From the NCBI RefSeq assembly GCF_000176175.1, contig NZ_ACZP01000022.1, positions 68-64,067 of the forward strand: 64,000 nt of DNA, in the 5' to 3' direction. Positions within the stretch are counted from its first letter, which is position 1, and every line of letters starts with the position of its first letter. The position numbers were made by a program, and so were the translations under genes. The notes beneath the pieces were generated by a model. That model was not told where the DNA came from. It was given only the letters and a program-made list of their open reading frames with translations, and did not search any database. Source of the DNA: Vibrio furnissii CIP 102972 (GTDB lineage Bacteria; Pseudomonadota; Gammaproteobacteria; Enterobacterales; Vibrionaceae). Of the stretch, positions 24,722 through 33,758 are shown piece after piece.

Positions 24722-24740
24722 GGGCAGCAGCACGCTGCCC
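24722..24740 (-). terminator. pepB-ndk hairpin
   Basis: GGGCAGC and GCTGCCC with a five-base loop; on the minus strand TTTATAAC follows, a weak U-tract. It may partly stop pepB transcription before ndk. Confidence 0.55.
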
Positions 24741-24754
24741 GCGATTTTTCGCTA

Positions 24755-26047
24755 TTATTTCGCGTGATCCAACAGGATACGGGCAACAGTTTTCACGCCC
24801 ATGCCGGTTGCGCCAGCCGCCCATTTGTCACTGGGCGATTTGCGGTAAGTGCCGGCACAGTCAAGGTGCAGCCAACCGGTTTTGTAGTCGGTGACAAAGT
24901 AAGACAAGAATGCCGCCGCGGTGCTCGCACCCGGCGAGTAATCCCCAGAGCTGATGTTCGACAAATCGGCAAAGCTCGATGGCAGCATTTCACGGTGGAA
25001 ATCCACCAACGGCAGCGGCCACAAGCCTTCATGCTCTTCTTTCGCGGCGTTCAGCGCATCTTGCGACAATGCGTTATCAAAACTCAGTAGCGCGTGGAAA
25101 TCGTTACCCAGCGCATTCTTCGCCGCGCCTGTCAGGGTCGCACAATCAATAATCAGTTCCGGGTTTTGCTCTGAAGCGTAAATCAGACCATCCGCCAAGA
25201 CCAAACGGCCTTCCGCATCCGTGTTCATGATCTCCACGGTTTTCCCGTTTTTGTAAGTGATCACATCACCCAATTTCAACGCACGGCCAGACACCATGTT
25301 TTCTGCGCAGCACAGGATCAGCTTCACGCGTTTGTTCAGGCCACGCAGGATAGCCAGCCCCAATGCACCGGTGACCATGGCCGAACCGCCCATGTCCGAT
25401 TTCATTGCAGACATAAAATTAGATGGCTTCAAGCTGTAACCGCCTGAGTCAAACGTGATGCCTTTACCCACCAAGCACGCGTACACAGGAGCGTTTTCAT
25501 CGCCAGTTGGGTTGAAATCCAGTTGTAGCATGGCTGACGTGCGCTCAGAACCACGACCCACCGCAAAGATGCCTTCCCACCCTTCGGTGAGTAGATCTTT
25601 GTCTTTCACGATGCGGTAAGAGACGTGCTCAGGTGCCACCGATTTGATGAATTCCGCGGCCATGGTTGCCAGTTGACGTGGCGCCACTTCTTCAGCACTT
25701 TTGTTAATGATATCGCGTGCCCAATCTGTCGCTTTGATGCGAGCTTCCAGCTCCGCTTGTTCCGCCTGAGGTAACGCTTTCCATTCCAGCGTATTCAGTT
25801 TCTTCGGATCGCGGTAGCCTTGGTAAAACGCCCAAATCGCTTCTAGCGTCCAACCGTCGCCATCCAGCATGAGCGAACGCAACCCTTGGTTATCCAATTT
25901 GCGCGCTGCGCGCTGAATCGCGCCTAAATCATGAGATTGCTCAAGGTGAATCACCGCACCTTGTTCAGAAAACGAAAGTAACGCCTTTTCTCCCCACTGA
26001 GGCTGAGCAGAATCTTGGCTAATCAATACAGACATCTGTGTAGACAT
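24755..26047 (-). CDS. pepB: Peptidase B (M17 leucyl aminopeptidase family)
   Basis: A manganese-dependent cytoplasmic aminopeptidase. Start ATG 26047 (MSTQMSVLISQDS), with AAGGAGA just upstream, gives 430 residues. The M17 signature NTDAEGRLVLADGL and the metal/active-site segment GKGITFDSGGYS are intact. It closes the region downstream of iscX, after a 176-base gap with a terminator, an order also seen in E. coli. Confidence 0.96.
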   Translation of the reverse strand: MSTQMSVLISQDSAQPQWGEKALLSFSEQGAVIHLEQSHDLGAIQRAARKLDNQGLRSLMLDGDGWTLEAIWAFYQGYRDPKKLNTLEWKALPQAEQAELEARIKATDWARDIINKSAEEVAPRQLATMAAEFIKSVAPEHVSYRIVKDKDLLTEGWEGIFAVGRGSERTSAMLQLDFNPTGDENAPVYACLVGKGITFDSGGYSLKPSNFMSAMKSDMGGSAMVTGALGLAILRGLNKRVKLILCCAENMVSGRALKLGDVITYKNGKTVEIMNTDAEGRLVLADGLIYASEQNPELIIDCATLTGAAKNALGNDFHALLSFDNALSQDALNAAKEEHEGLWPLPLVDFHREMLPSSFADLSNISSGDYSPGASTAAAFLSYFVTDYKTGWLHLDCAGTYRKSPSDKWAAGATGMGVKTVARILLDHAK

Positions 26048-26143
26048 GGTTTCTCCTTGTCCTTGTCGTGGCGTGATCTTGGCCACGTCGAATAATTAAC
26101 GTTCGGATGTTAGCATTTTGTCAGGTAAAAATGTCAACTTGAT

Positions 26144-26174
26144 AAAAAAACGGACCATCAGGCCCGCTTTTTTT
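26144..26174 (-). terminator. isc operon terminator
   Basis: An imperfect GC-rich stem (CGG.CC and GG.CCG) flanked by long A and T runs, about 50 bases past the iscX stop. It probably ends the isc transcript. Confidence 0.75.
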
Positions 26175-26223
26175 AGTAAAAACTGTTAACTTGGCTCCGT
26201 TTTGGAGCAGCACGTCCAGCGGA

Positions 26224-26418
26224 CTAGTCGCGTTCGTCCATCCAACACAGGATGATCGCTTCTAAAATCTTTTCGTTCGAGCGATTTGGCTCATCGTCAA
26301 ACTCTTCCAGATCCAGAATCCACTGGTGCAGATCGGTAAAACGTACGTTTTGCGGATCGACATCCGGGTATTGGTCACACAGCTCAATCGCGATATCGCG
26401 CGAATCTGTCCATTTCAT
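26224..26418 (-). CDS. iscX: Fe-S assembly protein IscX
   Basis: A 64-residue acidic protein that binds IscS and iron and tunes cluster assembly. The start MKWTDSRDIAIELCDQYPD and end CWMDERD are as in the family. It is the last isc gene, 55 bases after fdx. Confidence 0.97.
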   Translation of the reverse strand: MKWTDSRDIAIELCDQYPDVDPQNVRFTDLHQWILDLEEFDDEPNRSNEKILEAIILCWMDERD

Positions 26419-26473
26419 GTCAACGTTCCTAATGCAAAGTGGCCTCGGCTACAGTGTAGGCGAGGCACACGAA

Positions 26474-26812
26474 TTAATGATCTTCCGATGCGTGGTTCAG
26501 AGAGTACTTAGGAATTTCAACCACTAAGTCTTCATCTGTCACACGAGCCTGACAGCTCAGTCGGGATTCCGGCTCTAGGCCCCACGCTTTGTCGAGCATA
26601 TCGTCTTCCAGTTCATCACTCTCTTCCAGAGAATCAAAACCTTCGCGAACGATGCAGTGACAGGTGGTGCATGCGCACGATTTCTCACACGCATGATCAA
26701 TACCGATACCGTTTTTCAATGCCACATCAAGAATCGTTTCCCCGGGTTGCGCTTCTAGGACCGCGCCCTCCGGACAAAGGGTTTCATGAGGCAGAACAAT
26801 AATCTTTGGCAT
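26474..26812 (-). CDS. fdx: [2Fe-2S] ferredoxin of the isc system
   Basis: Electron donor in Fe-S cluster assembly. Start ATG 26812 (MPKIIVLPHETLCPEG) gives 112 residues. Cluster ligands are Cys42, Cys48, Cys51 and Cys87 by count, the adrenodoxin-type pattern C-x5-C-x2-C. It starts 13 bases after hscA. A frame extending upstream into hscA is not needed. Confidence 0.97.
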   Translation of the reverse strand: MPKIIVLPHETLCPEGAVLEAQPGETILDVALKNGIGIDHACEKSCACTTCHCIVREGFDSLEESDELEDDMLDKAWGLEPESRLSCQARVTDEDLVVEIPKYSLNHASEDH

Positions 26813-26825
26813 GTTGGTTATCTCT

Positions 26826-28679
26826 TCAAATCTCGTCAACAGAATGACCGGCCAGTGCAGCACGAATGGACTTATCCATACGACGCGATGCAAATTCCTG
26901 ACTGGCTTTGTCGGTATCTTTAATGCCCTGTTCAATGGCATCAGCGTTGTCGCCATTGCGCAGTTCAATTAGTTTTTCAATCGCTTGCAGCAGCGCTTGG
27001 CGCTCTTCTTCCGTCAGCAAATCATCGCCATCGGCTTGCATCGCAGAAATCAGACCTTCAATCACGCGGTCCGCTTCAACACGCTGTTCCACCAACGCAC
27101 GTGCCTGCATGTCATCTTTGGCGTATGCCATCGAATCTTTCAGCATGTTGGCCACTTCGTCGTCGCTCAGACCATAAGATGGTTTGACCTGAATTTCAGA
27201 CTGAACACCGGTGCTCTTTTCCATCGCCGTCACCGACAACAATCCGTCTGCGTCCACTTGGTAAGTCACACGAATGTGCGCCGCACCGGCAGCCATTGGC
27301 GGAATGCCTTTGAGTGAGAAACGAGCCAGCGAACGACAATCGTCCACCAATTCACGCTCTCCTTGCACCACGTGCACGCTCATCGCCGTTTGACCATCTT
27401 TGAAGGTGGTAAACTCTTGCGCGCGCGCGACTGGAATCGTGGTATTGCGTGGAATGATTTTCTCCACCAGACCACCCATGGTTTCAATGCCCAGCGACAG
27501 CGGAATGACATCCAACAGCAGCATTTCGGAATCCGGCTTGTTGCCCGCCAGAATGTCGGCTTGAATCGCCGCACCAATCGCAACCACTTCGTCTGGGTTG
27601 ATGCTGGTCAGAGGCGTGCGTCCAAAGAACTCGCCAACCATCTCACGAACAAATGGTGTGCGCGTTGAACCGCCGACCATCACCACATCAAGCACATCTT
27701 CTGCCGTAACGTCCGCGTCTTTCAAAGCACGACGACACGCCATTAAGGTCTTTTTCACTAGGGGTTGAATCAGTTCGTTCAACGTCTCGCGGCGCAATGA
27801 ACCTTGCCAACCCAGCACGCTGACGTCGGCAATATCCGCATCAGTTAGCGCAATTTTAGCTTGGGTCGCAGCGTTGATCAGCGCGCGATAGTTCTCGGCA
27901 CTGAGTTTACCTTCCACGCCGATTTGAGCTTGCAGATAGTCAGCAATCAAGTGGTCAAAATCGTCGCCACCCAACGCAGAATCGCCGCCAGTTGCCAGCA
28001 CTTCAAACACGCCTTTTGACAGACGCAGAATCGAAATATCAAACGTACCGCCGCCGAGATCGTAGACTGCAATCACACCTTCTTGGCCAGAATCGAGGCC
28101 ATAGGCAATCGCAGCCGCCGTTGGTTCGTTCAGCAAACGCAGCACATGTAGCCCAGCCAGATTCGCGGCATCTTTGGTGCCTGCGCGCTGCGCATCATCA
28201 AAATAAGCCGGTACCGTGATCACCACGCCAGCCAGTTCACCGCCCAGCGTGTTTTCAGCACGTTTGGCCAGTGATTTGAGAATATCGGCGGAAACTTGAA
28301 TCGGGTTTTTGTCACCCTGTTCGGTTTGTAGAATTGGCAGGCCGTTGTCGCTCGCTTTGAAACGGTAAGGCAAGTTGGCGTAGCGAGTTTGGATGTCGTG
28401 CAGGGAACGACCGATCAGGCGTTTGACCGAAATGATGGTATTTTCAGGATCAGCCTGCGCTTTATCGCGTGCGTCGTAGCCAACCACACTCTCTTCGCCA
28501 GAGTAGTTCACGACCGAAGGCAGAATGCTTCGACCTTGCTCATCGAGCAAAGTGTCTGCGCTCCCGCTACGCACGGAAGCAACCAGTGAGTTGGTGGTGC
28601 CTAGATCGATGCCCGCGGCTAGCTTTTGCTCATGGGGCGCCGAGCTTTGACCAGGCTCTGCAATCTGAAGTAATGCCAT
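26826..28679 (-). CDS. hscA: Hsp70-type chaperone HscA
   Basis: Specialised Hsp70 that works with HscB on IscU to transfer clusters. The 617-residue product has the ATPase domain (GIDLGTTNSLVA near residue 23, DLGGGTFDIS) and the substrate domain. It starts 21 bases after hscB and is followed closely by fdx. Confidence 0.98.
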   Translation of the reverse strand: MALLQIAEPGQSSAPHEQKLAAGIDLGTTNSLVASVRSGSADTLLDEQGRSILPSVVNYSGEESVVGYDARDKAQADPENTIISVKRLIGRSLHDIQTRYANLPYRFKASDNGLPILQTEQGDKNPIQVSADILKSLAKRAENTLGGELAGVVITVPAYFDDAQRAGTKDAANLAGLHVLRLLNEPTAAAIAYGLDSGQEGVIAVYDLGGGTFDISILRLSKGVFEVLATGGDSALGGDDFDHLIADYLQAQIGVEGKLSAENYRALINAATQAKIALTDADIADVSVLGWQGSLRRETLNELIQPLVKKTLMACRRALKDADVTAEDVLDVVMVGGSTRTPFVREMVGEFFGRTPLTSINPDEVVAIGAAIQADILAGNKPDSEMLLLDVIPLSLGIETMGGLVEKIIPRNTTIPVARAQEFTTFKDGQTAMSVHVVQGERELVDDCRSLARFSLKGIPPMAAGAAHIRVTYQVDADGLLSVTAMEKSTGVQSEIQVKPSYGLSDDEVANMLKDSMAYAKDDMQARALVEQRVEADRVIEGLISAMQADGDDLLTEEERQALLQAIEKLIELRNGDNADAIEQGIKDTDKASQEFASRRMDKSIRAALAGHSVDEI

Positions 28680-28700
28680 GGATGGGTCCTTTTATTTGAA

Positions 28701-29216
28701 CTAGCCGAGCAGCTTGTCTTCCACTCGTTCTATTTCAGTTTTTAATTTGGCAATAAATTTAAGTTTACGTACGGTGTCAGCAGCGGTTTCCCATTGCCCG
28801 TCATTGAGCTCATGTTCAACCTGAACCAAATGTTGTTTGTACATTTTGCTGACTTTGCCATCAAAATCAAACAAGGTACTTTCTGGATCAGCACTACACT
28901 CGACCGCTTCAAGTTCTTCACGCAATTCCATCTGTTCCATCAGGAACATGGGATCCTGCAGCGTTTGTTGCTCACCACGAAGCTCAACGCCATTGAGTGA
29001 CAGCAGGTATTCTGCGCGATTGATTGGGCTTTTCAAAATTTGGTGGGCGTCATTAATTTGCGCCGCTTTCTGGACCGCTAACAGGCGATCCCGCTCAGAC
29101 GCGGTGGCAAAATTATCCGGATGGAAACGCTTTTGCAACTCACGGAACTGAGAAGAAAGAAGGCTACCATCCAGATCAAACTGAGTTGGTAGCCCAAATA
29201 ATTCAAAGTAATTCAT
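28701..29216 (-). CDS. hscB: J-domain co-chaperone HscB
   Basis: Delivers IscU to HscA and stimulates its ATPase. Start ATG 29216 (MNYFELFGLP) gives 171 residues. The J-domain HPD motif is intact (RFHPDNF, about residue 32), and the C-terminal IscU-binding helical domain is complete. Lies 66 bases after iscA. Confidence 0.97.
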   Translation of the reverse strand: MNYFELFGLPTQFDLDGSLLSSQFRELQKRFHPDNFATASERDRLLAVQKAAQINDAHQILKSPINRAEYLLSLNGVELRGEQQTLQDPMFLMEQMELREELEAVECSADPESTLFDFDGKVSKMYKQHLVQVEHELNDGQWETAADTVRKLKFIAKLKTEIERVEDKLLG

Positions 29217-29282
29217 GTAAAACCGGTCCTTCATATTCGGCGACAGGCAGCCACAACCGCCTGCAACACCGAGATTTAACCG

Positions 29283-29606
29283 TTAAACGTTGAAGCTTTC
29301 ACCACAACCACATTCACTTTTCGCATTTGGGTTGTTGAACTCAAAACCTTCGTTTAACCCTTCTTTCTTGTAATCGAGCTGAGTGCCGTCGAGGTAGACT
29401 AGGCTTTTGCTGTCGATGATCACTTTCACGCCGTGATCTTCAAACACCTCATCTTCTTCGTTGAGTTCATCCACGAATTCCAACACGTAAGCCATACCCG
29501 AGCAGCCTGTGGTTTTTACACCCAGACGTAAACCAACTCCTTTTCCCCGGTTATCCAGGTAAGATTTGACTCGGCTTGCTGCGGTTTCGGTTAAGGTAAT
29601 GGCCAT
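29283..29606 (-). CDS. iscA: A-type Fe-S carrier IscA
   Basis: Carries Fe-S clusters or iron to target proteins. Start ATG 29606 (MAITLTETAASRVKS) gives 107 residues. The three conserved cysteines are in TTGCSGMAY and ECGCG near the C-terminus. It follows iscU after 59 bases. Confidence 0.97.
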   Translation of the reverse strand: MAITLTETAASRVKSYLDNRGKGVGLRLGVKTTGCSGMAYVLEFVDELNEEDEVFEDHGVKVIIDSKSLVYLDGTQLDYKKEGLNEGFEFNNPNAKSECGCGESFNV

Positions 29607-29665
29607 ACTACAACCTTTGATTCTCAATTAATTAAAGGGGGGAGCAGCGTGTGCTCCCTTATGAA

Positions 29666-30049
29666 TTACAGTTCGTGTTTTTTCTTGTAATCAGCAACAG
29701 CCGCTTTGATTGCATCTTCTGCCAGAATTGAACAGTGAACTTTCACTGGTGGCAACTCAAGCTCTTCTGCAATTTCAGAGTTCTTGATGGATGCGGCTTC
29801 ATCGATAGATTTGCCTTTCACCCACTCAGTTACCAATGAACTGGATGCGATTGCGCTACCGCAGCCGTAAGTTTTGAACTTCGCATCTTCAATAATGCCT
29901 TCTGGAGACACCTTGATTTGCAGACGCATCACGTCACCACATGCTGGCGCACCAACCATGCCGCTACCGATGGATGGATCTTCTTTATCGAAAGAACCAA
30001 CGTTTCGTGGGTTCTCGTAGTGATCAATTACTTTTTCGCTGTATGCCAT
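29666..30049 (-). CDS. iscU: Fe-S cluster scaffold IscU
   Basis: Scaffold on which 2Fe-2S and 4Fe-4S clusters are built from sulfur given by IscS. The 127-residue protein has all three Cys (PACGDV, YGCGSAI, VHCSI) and the LPPVK site recognised by HscA. It follows iscS after 36 bases. Confidence 0.98.
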   Translation of the reverse strand: MAYSEKVIDHYENPRNVGSFDKEDPSIGSGMVGAPACGDVMRLQIKVSPEGIIEDAKFKTYGCGSAIASSSLVTEWVKGKSIDEAASIKNSEIAEELELPPVKVHCSILAEDAIKAAVADYKKKHEL

Positions 30050-30085
30050 GATAGTTACCTCAAATCCTCTATATCCCTGGAACGA

Positions 30086-31300
30086 TTAGTGGTGAGCCCA
30101 TTCAACAGAACTCAGATCCACACCCTCTTTATACATATCCCATAGAGGAGACATGTCGCGTAGTTTGTTTACCGCTACACGAATCAGTTCGATTGCGTAG
30201 TCGACTTCTTCTTCTGTCGTGAAACGACCGAAAGAGAAACGAATAGAGCTGTGCGCCAGTTCGTCATTCAGACCCAGTGCACGCAAAACGTAAGATGGCT
30301 CCAAGCTTGCCGATGTACACGCACTGCCTGACGATACCGCGATGTCTTTCAGAGACATCAGCAGCGATTCACCTTCAACAAATGCAAAGCTGATGTTGAG
30401 GTTGTTTGGCAGACGTTGTTTCAAATCACCGTTGATGGTGACTGCTTCCATATCGCTGATGCCATTCAGCATGCGATCGCGCAGCGCAACAGCGTGCTCG
30501 TAGTCTTTTTGCATCTCTTCTTTCGCGATACGGAACGCTTCGCCCATACCCACGATTTGGTGAGTCGCCAGAGTACCAGAACGGAAACCGCGCTCATGGC
30601 CGCCACCGTGCATCTGAGCTTCCAGACGAATACGGGGTTTACGACGCACGTACAGTGCACCGATGCCTTTAGGACCGTAAATTTTGTGAGCCGATAGAGA
30701 GATGAGGTCCACTTTCATGGCCTGAACGTCGATTGGTAGCTTACCCGCAGATTGCGCTGCATCAACGTGGAATACGATTTTACGTGCGCGGCATAGTTCG
30801 CCAATCGCCGTGATGTCTTGAATCACACCAATTTCGTTGTTCACGTGCATGATAGAAACCAGAACTGTGTCATCACGCATCGCGGCTTCCAGCTTGTTCA
30901 GGTCAATCAGGCCGTTAGTTTCTGGCTCAAGGTAAGTCACTTCAAACCCTTCACGCTCCAGCTGGCGCATGGTATCCAGCACCGCTTTGTGTTCGGTTTT
31001 GCAAGTAATAACGTGCTTGCCTTGTTTTTGGTAGAAGTGCGCAGCACCTTTGATCGCCAGGTTGTCTGACTCTGTGGCACCCGAAGTGAAGACAATTTCA
31101 CGTGGGTCTGCATTGAGAAGATCCGCAATTTGCTCACGCGCGGTGTCTACCGCTTCTTCTGCCTGCCAGCCATAACGGTGGGAGCGCGAGGCCGGGTTAC
31201 CGAAGTTACCGTCCATCGTCATACACTGAACCATCTTTTCAGCAACACGCGGATCGACTGGACAAGTTGCTGAATAGTCTAAATAAATTGGCAGTTTCAT
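30086..31300 (-). CDS. iscS: Cysteine desulfurase IscS
   Basis: PLP enzyme that takes sulfur from cysteine for Fe-S clusters and tRNA thiolation. The 404-residue product has the PLP lysine in SLSAHKIYGPKG and the active Cys loop SSGSACTSAS. The C-terminus ends in VEWAHH, as in the family. It follows iscR after 26 bases, in the order iscR-iscS-iscU-iscA. Confidence 0.98.
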   Translation of the reverse strand: MKLPIYLDYSATCPVDPRVAEKMVQCMTMDGNFGNPASRSHRYGWQAEEAVDTAREQIADLLNADPREIVFTSGATESDNLAIKGAAHFYQKQGKHVITCKTEHKAVLDTMRQLEREGFEVTYLEPETNGLIDLNKLEAAMRDDTVLVSIMHVNNEIGVIQDITAIGELCRARKIVFHVDAAQSAGKLPIDVQAMKVDLISLSAHKIYGPKGIGALYVRRKPRIRLEAQMHGGGHERGFRSGTLATHQIVGMGEAFRIAKEEMQKDYEHAVALRDRMLNGISDMEAVTINGDLKQRLPNNLNISFAFVEGESLLMSLKDIAVSSGSACTSASLEPSYVLRALGLNDELAHSSIRFSFGRFTTEEEVDYAIELIRVAVNKLRDMSPLWDMYKEGVDLSSVEWAHH

Positions 31301-31326
31301 TTTTTACTCCAATGTAAACATTGCCG

Positions 31327-31848
31327 CTACGAGCGAACGTTAATACCAACGGGTGCCGCACCAACGGTGACTGTGTTTGAATTTTTGTGTGCAAGCCCTT
31401 GGCTAACCGCGAGATCAATATCTTGGCGGTCTGAAATTTCTAAGACTTCGTTGTCAATCATCAACTCACCTAAGGTGATGTTGTTCAGGAAGTCGCTGAT
31501 GCGTGAACTGAGATCACGCCACAGAGTGTGCGTTAAACAACGCGTGCCACCCTGACAATCGCCCTTGCCATTGCATTTGGTTGCATCAACAGATTCGTCA
31601 ACTGCAGCAATGACCGTACCGATTGAAATCGTATTCGCGTCAGAACCCAGACGGTAACCGCCCCCAGGTCCGCGTACGCTCGCCACTAGGCCAGCTTTAC
31701 GCAGCTTAGAAAATAGCTGCTCTAAATATGAAAGCGAAATACCTTGGCGCTCTGAAATGTCCGCCAGGGGTACCGGGGTTTGTTGCGAATGCAGAGCCAC
31801 ATCTAACATGGCTGTCACTGCATATCTTCCTTTAGATGTAAGTCTCAT
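31327..31848 (-). CDS. iscR: Fe-S cluster-sensing regulator IscR
   Basis: Rrf2-family repressor that senses cluster supply. Start ATG 31848 (MRLTSKGRYAVTAML) gives 173 residues; the upstream frame extension covers the operator and is not protein-like. The winged helix (about 1-65) is followed by cluster ligands Cys92, Cys98, Cys104 and His107 (KCNGKGDCQGGTRCLTH). It is first in the isc operon and has two IscR type-1-like sites upstream (31891-31940), so it should repress itself. Confidence 0.98.
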   Translation of the reverse strand: MRLTSKGRYAVTAMLDVALHSQQTPVPLADISERQGISLSYLEQLFSKLRKAGLVASVRGPGGGYRLGSDANTISIGTVIAAVDESVDATKCNGKGDCQGGTRCLTHTLWRDLSSRISDFLNNITLGELMIDNEVLEISDRQDIDLAVSQGLAHKNSNTVTVGAAPVGINVRS

Positions 31849-31890
31849 ATCACACCGTATCCACATTGTTTCTGTGGATAGAAGTTTTTC

Positions 31891-31940
31891 ATACCTGACA
31901 AAATTGGTCAAGTATTTATTTGACTAATTTAGTCGGGTAT
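31891..31940 (-). promoter_or_regulatory. Two adjacent IscR type-1 sites
   Basis: Two directly adjoining 25-bp segments, 31891-31915 and 31916-31940, each fit the type-1 IscR pattern (ATA..TGAC....AGTC..GTAT) when read on the minus strand. The upstream one contains CCCGACTAAATTAGTCAA, a near-perfect dyad. They lie 43-92 bases before iscR, where the holo-repressor would block the isc promoter. Confidence 0.8.
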
Positions 31941-31961
31941 TTAACCCCGACCAAAATGTGG

Positions 31962-32693
31962 TCATTTTTTATGCAGCGCTTGTTTTTCTACGGCGGTGAG
32001 CACACCGCGCAGAATATTTAATTCCTGCTCTTCCGGACGCGCACGGCTAAACAGGCGACGCAATTTATTCATCACCTGGCCTGGCTTCTCTTCAGAGATA
32101 AACTGGGTCTGCACCAACACTTTTTCAAGGTGGGTGTAGAATAATTCCAATTCGTTGTGACGGGGATACGCCGCTTCGGGCATTGTTGAAAACTGAGATT
32201 GCTGTCGGTTCAAATGCGCCACGCGAATTTCATAGCACAGCGTCTGCACAGCCATCGCCAGATTCAAGGAACTGTATTCCGGGTTGGCTGGAATACTCAC
32301 GTGGTAATGGCACTTTTGCAGCTCATCGTTGGTGAGGCCGGTTCGTTCGCGACCAAACACAATTGCCACAGGATGCTGCTCGCCTTCGGCGGCGAACTTT
32401 TCACCGCATTCACGAGGATCGAGCATTGGCCATTCCAGCGTACGAGAGCGCGCACTGGTCCCCACCACTAAGCCACAATCGGCAATGGCACTGTCCAACG
32501 TGTCAACAATCTGCGCGTTGAGCGCAATATCGCTCGCGCCCGCTGCCAGTGCAATCGCTTGGGCGTCCACTTCACATTGTGGGTCCACCAATACCATCTG
32601 CTTGAGCCCCATGACTTTCATCGCACGGGCGGCAGAACCGATATTTCCTGAATGTGAAGTTCCGACTAAAACGACTTTAACATTGTCTAACAT
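31962..32693 (-). CDS. trmJ: tRNA 2'-O-methyltransferase TrmJ
   Basis: SPOUT methyltransferase that methylates the ribose of nucleotide 32 in several tRNAs. The 243-residue protein starts MLDNVKVVLVGTSHSGNIGS, contains FGRERTGLTNDEL and IPANPEYSSLNLAMAVQ of the SAM-binding knot, and has a helical C-terminus. It precedes iscR on the same strand and is divergent from suhB, the order seen in E. coli. Confidence 0.97.
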   Translation of the reverse strand: MLDNVKVVLVGTSHSGNIGSAARAMKVMGLKQMVLVDPQCEVDAQAIALAAGASDIALNAQIVDTLDSAIADCGLVVGTSARSRTLEWPMLDPRECGEKFAAEGEQHPVAIVFGRERTGLTNDELQKCHYHVSIPANPEYSSLNLAMAVQTLCYEIRVAHLNRQQSQFSTMPEAAYPRHNELELFYTHLEKVLVQTQFISEEKPGQVMNKLRRLFSRARPEEQELNILRGVLTAVEKQALHKK

Positions 32694-32871
32694 TGACTTA
32701 TTGCACCACTCAATTTATAGCCGCAGAATCTTAACATAAACCTGAGTAAAATGGTCGACCCTTTGTTCGCATCATTCTTAAGTGAACAAAAAATAACCAC
32801 TTCCCTTTTGCAAAAGTTTTGATATACTGCCCGCCGCTTTTTCGTTCTTTAACATCCTTTGGGAAATTCGT

Positions 32872-33675
32872 ATGCATCCAATGCTAAACATTGCTATTCG
32901 CGCAGCGCGAAAAGCAGGCAACCATATTGCCAAATCTCTAGAAAACGCTGAGAAAATTGAATCAACTCAGAAAGGCACGAACGACTTTGTCACCAACGTC
33001 GACAAAGAAGCAGAAGCTATCATTATTTCAACGATCAAAAGCTCATACCCAGAGCACTGCATCGTTGCTGAAGAAGGCGGTCTTATCGAAGGAAAAGATA
33101 AGGACGTACAATGGATCATCGACCCTCTGGATGGCACCACTAACTTTGTGAAAGGTCTTCCTCACTTCGCGGTTTCTATCGCGGTTCGCTTCAAAGGCAA
33201 AACTGAAGTTGCCTGTGTTTACGATCCAATGCTCAATGAACTGTTTACCGCACAACGTGGTTCTGGCGCACAGCTGAACAACGCGCGTATTCGTGTTCAA
33301 CCGATTAAAGATCTGCAAGGCGCCGTTCTCGCAACAGGTTTCCCATTCAAACAGAAGCAGCATTCTGAATCTTTCATGAAGATCATCTCTGCGCTGTTCA
33401 TCGAGTGTGCAGACTTCCGTCGCACTGGCTCTGCCGCGCTGGACCTATGCTACCTCGCGTCTAACCGTGTTGACGGTTACTTTGAGTTGGGTCTGAAACC
33501 TTGGGACATGGCAGCAGGTGAACTGATTGCTCGTGAAGCAGGCGCTATCCTGACTGACTTCGCTGGCGGCACTGATTACATGAAATCTGGCAACATCGTT
33601 GGCTCAAGCCCACGCGGTGTGAAAGCCATTCTGAAACACATCCGTGAAAACGGCAACAGCGCGATTCTGAAATAA
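32872..33675 (+). CDS. suhB: Inositol-1-monophosphatase SuhB
   Basis: Metal-dependent phosphatase that also takes part in rRNA transcription antitermination with Nus factors in E. coli. The 267-residue protein begins MHPMLNIAIRAARKAG and has both family motifs, WIIDPLDGTTNFVKG (about 84) and KPWDMAAGELIAREAG. It is divergent from trmJ and ends in a strong terminator. Confidence 0.97.
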   Translation: MHPMLNIAIRAARKAGNHIAKSLENAEKIESTQKGTNDFVTNVDKEAEAIIISTIKSSYPEHCIVAEEGGLIEGKDKDVQWIIDPLDGTTNFVKGLPHFAVSIAVRFKGKTEVACVYDPMLNELFTAQRGSGAQLNNARIRVQPIKDLQGAVLATGFPFKQKQHSESFMKIISALFIECADFRRTGSAALDLCYLASNRVDGYFELGLKPWDMAAGELIAREAGAILTDFAGGTDYMKSGNIVGSSPRGVKAILKHIRENGNSAILK

Positions 33676-33710
33676 GAACGCCCTGACAATGCCAGCCCGT
33701 CACAGCTGAT

Positions 33711-33739
33711 AAAAAGCCCCGTATTCGCGGGGCTTTTTT
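33711..33739 (+). terminator. suhB terminator
   Basis: GCCCCG and CGGGGC (extended by A/T pairs) with a seven-T run, about 40 bases after suhB. The flanking A-run allows action in both directions, so it may also serve the convergent gene. Confidence 0.9.
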
Positions 33740-33758
33740 TATACTTGAGGGTTGGCAC

